NCBI RefSeq assembly: GCF_021018805.1
Contig: NC_086254.1
Span: forward strand, 27,899,300 to 27,963,299
DNA: 64,000 nt
Source: Prinia subflava
Lineage: Eukaryota > Chordata > Aves > Passeriformes > Cisticolidae
Direction: 5' to 3'
Shown here: positions 56,640 through 64,000 of the stretch, piece after piece
How the letters are laid out: the number at the start of each line of letters is the position of its first letter
How positions within the stretch are numbered: the first letter of the stretch is position 1
Translations under genes and position numbers: made by a program
Notes under the pieces: model-generated
Databases searched by the model: none
What the model saw: the letters and a program-made list of their open reading frames with translations, nothing else
What the model was told of the DNA's origin: nothing

Positions 56640-58845
56640 TCTTGGAATTTTTTCCGCTCTTGAAATGTTTGTCTCTACCTGCTCTTAGAGTGCCTAAGCT
56701 CTTGCAGCTCCTTTTTTTGTGCCAGTGTGAGAATTCAGCACTTATTGAACCCCACCTCAGAGCAAGCCCTTCGCCAGCCAAGCTGTGAGGCAGGTGGCAA
56801 AGCTGGTAAGCAGCAAGAAGTTTATACCAAGAGATTCTGTCTGAGCTGCCCTGAGCTGTCTGTGCACTCTTCTGAGAACACAATGTGCTCTCCAGATGGC
56901 CCCATCAGCTGTGCCACCGGCTCTGTCAAGAAAATAAGGAAATGAGTACAGGAATGTGTGTTCCTTGTGAAGTCTAAGGCTCCTGCTACTCTCCACGCTC
57001 ACAGCCAGGGCTGGTCGCTGTTCCCAGCTGTTTCTTGAAAAGGTGACACTTCCACTCTTGTGCTTTTTGTGCCCCCACCCCTTAACATTGCTTAATTTCA
57101 TTAATCAGCTTCACCTCAGCAAGGAGGCAGGCAGAGATCCCCAACATCACAGGCTGCTACCAACCTAGTGGGGAGCAGTGGGTAAAGGAGGGACCAAAAC
57201 CAGAGAGTGCCCAGAAGGGAACGTGTCCTAGTTTGGATCTGGCTCTGGGAAGGAATAAAAAGGAGTAAAAGCCACCAAAATCCAGCCCCCTCTCCCCTGC
57301 TGCTTGCAGGATGGCTGTATTTGTAGCCAGTGCAAAATATTCCTTGCAAACTACCCTGAAAGTGAACTAAATACAGAAAAACAGGTAATAACAAGAAATT
57401 AGGGAGGTTTCCTTCTTTCCAGCTCACGGAGCATCCTGTTTGTGATTAGCCTGCTGTGCTGTGCACAGACAGGATGATTGCCAGCACTCCTGCTTAGGGC
57501 AGGGTCCTCTGTGCAGCTCCTTTGGCCACAAACCAAGCCTAAAATAAACCCCCAAAGGCCAAAAATAGGAATTTTTATTTGTGTTAAAATGGGGTTGACT
57601 TGGAGAATCTGGTGCCAGCTGTGTATCAGGTATTGCCATGCTGCTGGCTGCTTTTTCCCTTGGTATAAAGGGGTTTCTGCTCCCCCAGTGCTGGTGCTGA
57701 GATCATGGGACAACTTGGAGCACAGAATTCCTGGAACAGGTTCCAGGCAAGATGTTTGCATTGATAATTGGGGTCCTTCCAGCCCCTAAGTGGAACCAGA
57801 CCATCTCCTCAGCATTTGTCAATAAACTCACAGTTATTTGTAGCGTTCAGTGCACGAGTCCAGCAACTTCCATCTGCCTTTTTCCTTTTGAAATTCTCTT
57901 TAGGGAGAGTTTGGGTGTCTGGGATGTCCCAAAGGTTTAACCCAGGGTGCTTGGCTTACACTAAGGTCAAATCCAGAAGATTTAGGCATGGTGTGGGCAC
58001 CTTGGGAAAGGCGGGTCAGGAAAGAACACCCTGAACACAAGCACTGAAAACAGCTCCAGATTTTTCTGCAGGAATTTTTAATTCTGGACTTGAATTCCTT
58101 CAAAGCACAGGAGACAAGTGCTCATTTCTTTCTCTCCTTCTACTTTTAAAGAAAACCATAGCAGCTCTGAGCAACCTCAGAAATCCAGCAGGAATTACAA
58201 AGAGGTAATTTGTATTATTTACACACAGGGCAGTGACAACCCTCTCCCCATGGGATAAAAAATGCTCTGTGCATTGCTTTATTAAGATTTGTTGCCCATT
58301 TTTTGCCCAGGGAAGCTGTGGCTGCCCCATCCCTGGAAGTGTTCAAGGCTGGGTTGGATGGGGCTTGGAGCAACCTGGGATAGTGGAAGGAGTTCCTGTC
58401 CATGAAGGGGTTGGAATAACACCCTTTGCTTTGTCCCTTCCAACCCAAATCCTTCTGTAATTCTATTATTTAAGTGCTTCCTTTTGATGTTATCCTTTGG
58501 TCTGTATACTGTGATGCTTTTAAGTACTTACAAGATTATAAAACAAAACTGCAAAGAGCTAACAAATGATTGTTTATTGTGCAAAATATTTTAAAAACTA
58601 TGACTTTTTCCCCCCCCCGTTTAACTTGACACTTCCAGAGGTGTCTGTGTTTCCTGCTGAATGGCAATGCAAATGTCTTAAACCTCAGTTGTGTCTTAAA
58701 CACCTCAGCCTCAGATGGGAGACTGATGCTGACACTCCCTGCAGATGCAGCTGAAAACCCGGCCTCTGTAACCAGAAAATTCACTGTCAGTCATTCCCTC
58801 TTGGCAATGAGGACAAAATCCATCCAGAAAAGGTTTTGGCGGGGG
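56640..58845. other. Intergenic
   Basis: No gene was recognised. The stretch holds a CR1 3' end at 58308-58467 and a short C run at about 58611-58618. Confidence 0.55.
58308..58467 (+). mobile_element. CR1 3'-end fragment
   Basis: GGGAAGCTGTGGCTGCCCC, then CCTGGAAGTGTTCAAGG and GGGCTTGGAGCAACCTGGGA, closing with CCTTCTGTAATTCTATTA. It is a sense-oriented CR1 tail of about 160 bases. Confidence 0.88.
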
Positions 58846-58849
58846 GCTG

Positions 58850-59650
58850 GGTGTCTCTCCCAGGTGCTCCCGGTGCTGAGGGTCCCTCCCGCAGGAGCTC
58901 AGGGCTGGATCCCGCAGCTGAGGAGCCCCAGCACCGCCGAGCTCCAGTCCGTGATTCAGCCCCTGGCCCTGCAGAACTCACAGATGTGCTGAATTTCCCT
59001 GGGAAAGGCAGCCCAGCTCCCCCCGGTGCTCTCCCGGCCGCTCCATGCGGTGTGAGCGGGGCTGCGCCCGCTCCATCCCGGGCGCTCCGGGGCTGGGCGG
59101 GAGCCGGGACTTGTTGCTGCCTTCTAGGAAACAAACGTGCAGCCTCCCAGACAGAGATTCGGGGTCATTTCGTTCGCAAAGCCCCTAAAAGCTTTGCCAG
59201 AAAGCAAAGCTTTCCCAGCAGAAGCAACCCCGTGCTTTTCATGCTTTATTTGGCCGCGCAAGGGGCCAAGCCGTGCATGCGAGGAGGGAGGTGGGGGAAT
59301 CCCATCCCATCCCTCTCCCTCTGTCCCCCCTCCCCTTCCCTATCGCTCCTGACGTCTGGGAGCTGAAATCTTCAATCACGCCGAGGAGCAGATGAGGCAG
59401 GGCGGCCTCTCGCACATCTCGGGACCGGCGGGGGCCGCTCGCTCCGGGGGAAGCCGCTCGCTCCGAGAGGTCTGTGCCGCCTTCCCCCGGGGATGGGTTC
59501 GCAGGGATGCCCAGGAGGGGCTGTGCTGTGCTGGAGCATGCGTGGGTATCCCAAGAAGGGAATTTCGGCGGGGTTTTGCTCTCCGGGAAGCCTGGAGCTG
59601 GTGCAGCGCTTGGGGCAGCGCTGCTGGTGCCGGGCAGGGTGACAGGTCCC
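58850..59650. promoter_or_regulatory. CpG island, unassigned
   Basis: A CpG-dense block unlike its flanks. It includes two copies of GCCGCTCGCTCCG at about 59430-59465. It lies between the end of the DEPTOR-like gene and a signal-peptide exon at 62.8 kb. The simplest reading is the promoter and 5' UTR exon of the downstream plus-strand gene (probable COL20A1), 3-4 kb before its start codon. No splice-linked coding exon is visible inside it, and an unannotated non-coding transcript is also possible. Confidence 0.5.
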
Positions 59651-62600
59651 ATCCTCTGCGGGTGAAGTGGCTTCAAGACACATTCCCTGACAGTCTAAAC
59701 ACTGCCAGGACTGCCTTGGCAGCTCCTCAGGGGCTATGGCTGTGAGAAACGCACTTTGTTTGTTTGTTTGATTTTTTTTCCCTTCTGTTTTGTGGCTGAT
59801 AGTACAAAACTGCAGGATGTTGCTGTCAGAGAGTTCTTGGAAGGGTTTGTGACCTGTGTGGGTTTTTCCCACCTGGAGCTGTGGGTGGGATCAGCCCGAT
59901 GGGCTGGGGGAGCTGCAAAAGCTCTGCCTAGATGTGGAACTTTTTCATGACTTTTTTTTTAGTCTGGTGCTGTGATGTTTGAGACCTTTTGTTCAATAGT
60001 GGAACTGAAAGAGAGGAACTTTACAGGAGAAAATAGAAAGGGGCTGATGAATTCACGGTTTTTAGTCGGTTTTAGTTGCAAAGCACTCGGGGAATGTGGG
60101 ACAGATTTATTCCCTGCAGCTGGCTGCCTCCAGCAGGTCCTGTTCTCTTCTGCAGGGCTGTCCCTGGCACTGCTCATGTGTCCAGAACTGAGGTGAGATT
60201 ACCTCCAAATCCTCACCTTTAGTTGTACTGATTTAAATATTTGCCAGGCATTTTTTTTTCTTTAAGTAAAGCCTCTGCTTGTAAAATTTCCTGTGCTAAA
60301 ACGGGGATCTCTGAGTGCCTTAACCTCCAAATCTCCTCTGAGCACACGGCTGGAGCAAGTGGAAAGTGGTGTGTGCCCCACACCCCCCTATTTTCCAGGC
60401 CCTGGAAATACTCACCACTTGCTCCATGTGCTGATGTCTCCCCATTCCTTCCCTGGGGGTGAATAACAGGAGAGAGGCATCAGCCTGCTGTGGGCTCCCT
60501 GCCTGCCAGCCCTGGCTGGCTGGGGGCACCACTGATGGCAGAAATGGATGTCACAGAGTCCCTGAGCTGGGGCTTGGGATGTGGCAGGTGGGTTTGGAGA
60601 GGGAGCTTCTCCAGGTGTGTGTCCCCCACCACTTCAGACAGGTGCATTTGTTATTCCTGGTTTACAGGTAATGAATGTTGGAGAAGAGGCAGCATGGTGA
60701 TGGGTTTGCCTCTGAGATGGCAGAAGAGGTCAAGTCTCTATTTCTTGCTTTAAAGTTACAGAGAAGATCCACACCCTGCAGTCTATCTGTGCCCAGTCTG
60801 GGTTAAAACCAGGATTACTGAGGGTAGTGAGACCTGGCACAGGGTGCCCAGAGAAGCTGTGGCTGCCCCTGGAGCCCTGGAAGTGTCCCAGGCCAGGTTG
60901 GACGAGGCTTGGAGCAATCTGGGATAGTGGAAGATGTCCTGCCCATGGCAGGGGGGTGGAATGAGATGAATTTTAAGGTCCCTTCCAGCCCAAACCAGTC
61001 TGTGATTCTGTGATAATACTGAACTCATCCTTCCTGACACCACAGAGTCAGAGCCTGCAGTAAGCCCAGGTCAGTGCAGGCTGGAGGAGTTTATTTCTCT
61101 GGCCTTCACATCCCATATTACCCTGGTTAACATGAGAAGATCACACATAACCCAGTGCTTTTGCCAGAGTTTGGCATCTTGTTTGTCAGCAGAGTTGCAC
61201 AGAAGTTTCAAGGGAATCAAGAGCAGTTTGGTGGCATTGCAAAATGGCCGGAATGAAATTTTAGTTGAAGGAATTTGAGAAATGCTGACTTTTTGGTGTT
61301 GTTTGGCGCACACACCTCTGCAGCCAGCAGAGGCTCTGCTTTCCTGGAGGTCATAGTTAGAGTCCTGAAACCCACCTATAAAATGTTTGCTGTTTTTTAT
61401 AAACAATGACCTCATTTTATTAGCTGGAAAAATAAAGCAAGTGTTGCCCATGGCTAAAGGCTTTGGTTACACTGCAGTTGTTCCATTCATCTTCAGTCAA
61501 AAAAAACCTCCTCAGACAGAGAAGGGTGGTTAACAACTCCCTGTTACAACTTGCATGTTTTTCCATTCATTCTTCCAGCAGTTTAGATCTGATTTAAACA
61601 GATCATGCCTGGGTCACTCACGTGCATATTTATTTTTCCTTGAAATGGCTACAAAGCTGCAGTGTTTGCAGGGAAACAGGCATTTGCCAGGAGCCTCTAC
61701 ATACCTGTCCATCAAGGTGAATAGAAGTGAAATGTCACTGCAGGAGGCAGAGGAGGGAGTGGGTGCAGGGGCTGCTTCTGCCAGAAGCAGTGAGGCTGAA
61801 ATGTGGAGCACAGAGATGAGAAAAGGCCAACAAGGTGTGCTCAAAACTTGGTTTGCTGAGACCCAGGTGAGGGGGTGGCACTGCTTCCATCAGGGTGGTT
61901 TTCTGCTGACCTGGAGTTCCTGACCCAAAGTGAAGAGCACTGAAATCCAGGCTGGCAGAGCCACCCGTGGGTGCTCCAGGTCCAAGGGCTGAGGCTGGCA
62001 GTCAGATCTGGCCCTGCTGCAGAGGTGATTTCTGAGTCAAACTGATCCTCTGCCATGGTTCAGTCTGTCCTGTCTGTTTTCAGTCCATTCAGGTGAACAA
62101 ATTAAAGCAAAACTATCTCAACAAGTCCTGGATATAGCTCATTGAGAATGAAATAAGAAATAAACCCCTTCTTCGTCCACTGGGTCTGTGGATCCCTCCT
62201 GCTGCAAAATTGCTTTATCACAGCAACTGGTGTCATTAAATCCGTGGTTTGAGGAGCCTGGCTGCCACAGAGTGCTCCTCTCTGTGCTTTTCCCCTTGTG
62301 ATGGGTGTGTGCATCCCAGGGTGCTGTCTGCATACCTGTAATGATGGTGGTCATGATGATCAGAATGAATTACTGTTGTACAGTTTAAACCAGAAGCTAT
62401 TCTGGAATCTGTCTGTCCAGCCAGTTGCCAGTGATTCCCGTGATCAGAGCAGAACCCTGTGAGCAGAACCCTGATGAGATCAGAGCAGAACCCATCACTG
62501 TGAGTTCCACTGCTGAGATTGTCCTGCCCAGAGTGCAGTGCCCAGCCCCAGGCCCCAGCAGGAGGAGAGGAGTGTTCCCCACCAGGTTTATAAACATAGT

Positions 62601-62820
62601 TTAGTCCAAGGCACTGAAGAACTATATTGGAGAGACCAAAAAAAACAAAATAATGTGTAGGGATCACAGGAAAATCTGTGTGTTCTTCTCCACCCACCCT
62701 TTCAGTGCCATCAGTGATATCCAGAGCTTGTGGTGCTTTAAATGAGGACACAAAAAATTGGTTTTTTACATGGTGAAATACAGCTTTTACTTCTCCTTCT
62801 TGACATTTGCCCTTTTGCAG
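59651..62820. other. Intergenic or first intron of probable COL20A1
   Basis: It contains a CR1 3' end at 60828-61016 and an imperfect direct repeat of CAGAGCAGAACCC at about 62440-62495. No exon was recognised before 62821. Confidence 0.5.
60828..61016 (+). mobile_element. CR1 3'-end fragment
   Basis: GACCTGGCACAGGGTGCCC through GGAAGTGTCCCAGGCCAGG and CCTGCCCATGGCAGG, ending CAGTCTGTGATTCTGTGAT. It is a clear sense CR1 tail, about 190 bases long and the best preserved of the set. Confidence 0.9.
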
Positions 62821-62905
62821 GTCCTGGTGACAATGCTGATTCACACTTGGTTCTTCCTTGCCTGCCTGCCTGTGGTGAGCCATGTCTGGGGACGAGTGGG
62901 CCAAG
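62821..62905 (+). CDS. COL20A1: Signal-peptide exon, probable first coding exon of COL20A1 (partial gene)
   Basis: A consensus acceptor (CCCTTTTGCAG) ends at 62820, ATG lies at 62833 and a strong donor GTAAGG begins at 62906. The exon encodes MLIHTWFFLACLPVVSHVWG then RVGQ, a textbook secretory signal peptide with a hydrophobic core and small residues near the expected cleavage site. A short exon holding only the signal peptide is how FACIT collagens of the COL14A1/COL20A1 type begin before their first fibronectin type III domain. The name rests on position: COL20A1 follows ARFGAP1 on the same strand in human. No fibronectin or von Willebrand exon is inside the window to confirm it, and any secreted protein would fit the exon itself. 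Confidence 0.5.
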
Positions 62906-64000
62906 GTAAGGAGCCTGCCTGCCCTTTGGGGCTGGTCCCTATGTCTGTCTGTCCCCTGGGACAGCCCAGCCCTTCCCCTTGGCAGTGACACCACGGGAGG
63001 GGCATCCCCAAGGCCAGGCAGGATTCCAGGGGGCTGCTGTGCTCTGCTGTCTGCTGGTGAAGCTCCAAACAGCCTTTCCCAAGCGTGAAGGGGAAATGAG
63101 GGGTCAGGGGGCCCATCTGGGGAGAGCCCCTCCATCCCTCCCCACCCCGCCAGGCCTGTCCTCATCTCTGGCAGCAGTTCAGCCACTCCCTTGCATCAGG
63201 GATGCATTTCAGCCTGTGCAAGCAAGGAGGAGCTTATGGGATCTGTGGGGGCCTGAGAAACAGGAAGAAAAAGGGTGTTGTTCCTTCAGACACTGCACCT
63301 TCCTGCTGTGGGTGTTGGTGGTGAGATGTGGTGCAACATCTGGGTGAGAGAGCACGAGGTGATTCCTCCTGTATTGTCCTGCTCTCCAGAGTGACCAGAA
63401 AATGCCTCCAGCGCTCAGCACAGCCTTTCTGGTGTGGAACATCCAACTTAATGTCACGTTTGAGTGTTCTGTGGAGGAGCACAAAGGTTTCTAGAGAGGT
63501 GGTGGCACTGCGGGGCTGGCACAGATGTGTCTCCGTGCTGTGTATCTTCCAGACTTCTGCAGATGAGCCTGAGCTTAGCTCCCTGTGAGCTGGAGAGCAA
63601 GGTTACAGCATCAAACAGTGCACATCTAACACAGGGCAAGGAAACAGTGGAGCTTTCATGGCACTGGGGATCATTTGCATCCAGCACATAATGGTGCTTT
63701 AGAGGATGATGTCCTTTCTGGTCTGGCTGGGGACATTCTTGTCCTTTTAGCTTCTGGGCTCCTAGAGTGATGCCCAAGGAGCTGGACCACACTTGGCCAA
63801 AAGAAGACAGCTCCATGCTTAATCTAACTATGAATTCCCCTCATTGTTCCACAATCTTTTACCATTTCTTTTAGGCATGATTTTGGGATTTGCTTTTTGC
63901 CCTTCACCCCTCTTTCCCCTGTTTTCTTTCTTCCTCTTCAGATTTGCCTGGGGTGAGATGTGAATTTGAGCTTTGTTTCCCCAAAATACTTATCTGCTTG
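62906..64000 (+). other. Intron following the signal-peptide exon, nothing further seen
   Basis: No fibronectin type III-like exon or repeat was recognised before the right edge of the window. The long minus-strand frame at 62236-63186 spans the signal-peptide exon antisense and looks like chance. Confidence 0.45.

Noticed and set aside
62236..63186. 316-residue minus-strand frame
   Set aside because: It includes His-rich low-complexity text and runs antisense through the signal-peptide exon. There is no splice evidence or domain, although it is the longest non-assigned frame near the right end.

Overview
This is vertebrate nuclear DNA, almost certainly from a bird and probably a passerine. 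Coding sequence is split into short exons with GT-AG introns, promoters lie in CpG islands, and the interspersed repeats are mostly 3'-end fragments of CR1 LINEs plus one solo-LTR-like element. Nothing bacterial or viral explains the window. Gene names rest on reading translated exons and comparing them with remembered vertebrate families, not on a database search.

Layout. (1) 1-2.3 kb: first coding exon and CpG-island promoter of an NKAIN-family gene on the minus strand, most likely NKAIN4; the rest of the gene lies beyond the left edge. (2) 2.3-12 kb: intergenic, with two CR1 fragments and a non-coding stretch rich in homeodomain-type sites. (3) 12-28.7 kb: complete ARFGAP1 on the plus strand, with a CpG-island first exon and 12 coding exons that join without a frame break into 412 residues: zinc-finger ArfGAP domain, two ALPS membrane-curvature motifs and a tryptophan-rich tail. 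(4) 28.7-40.7 kb: ARFGAP1 3' UTR and intergenic DNA, including a striking pair of abutting perfect inverted repeats near 38.5 kb. (5) 40.7-56.6 kb: a complete nine-exon plus-strand gene encoding a 398-residue DEPTOR-like protein (two DEP domains and a PDZ domain). (6) 56.6-64 kb: CR1 fragments, an unassigned CpG island at 58.85-59.65 kb, and a plus-strand signal-peptide exon at 62.8 kb that is probably the start of COL20A1.

The most interesting item is the DEPTOR-like gene. The order NKAIN4 - ARFGAP1 - COL20A1 matches human 20q13.33, where I recall no DEPTOR gene. Human DEPTOR is on chromosome 8 directly beside COL14A1, the close paralogue of COL20A1. The window therefore appears to hold the other half of a duplicated DEPTOR-FACIT-collagen block: a second DEPTOR (ohnologue) kept in this lineage and apparently lost in mammals. 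Its DEP and PDZ domains are well conserved, but the linker has lost most serines of the beta-TrCP phosphodegron and neighbouring mTOR sites known in DEPTOR, which suggests an mTOR regulator with different turnover control. Whether it is already annotated in bird genomes cannot be checked here.

The genes share no operon-like arrangement. ARFGAP1 acts in COPI/Golgi traffic, the DEPTOR-like protein in mTOR signalling, NKAIN4 at the plasma membrane, and COL20A1 in the extracellular matrix; their adjacency reflects conserved chromosomal synteny.
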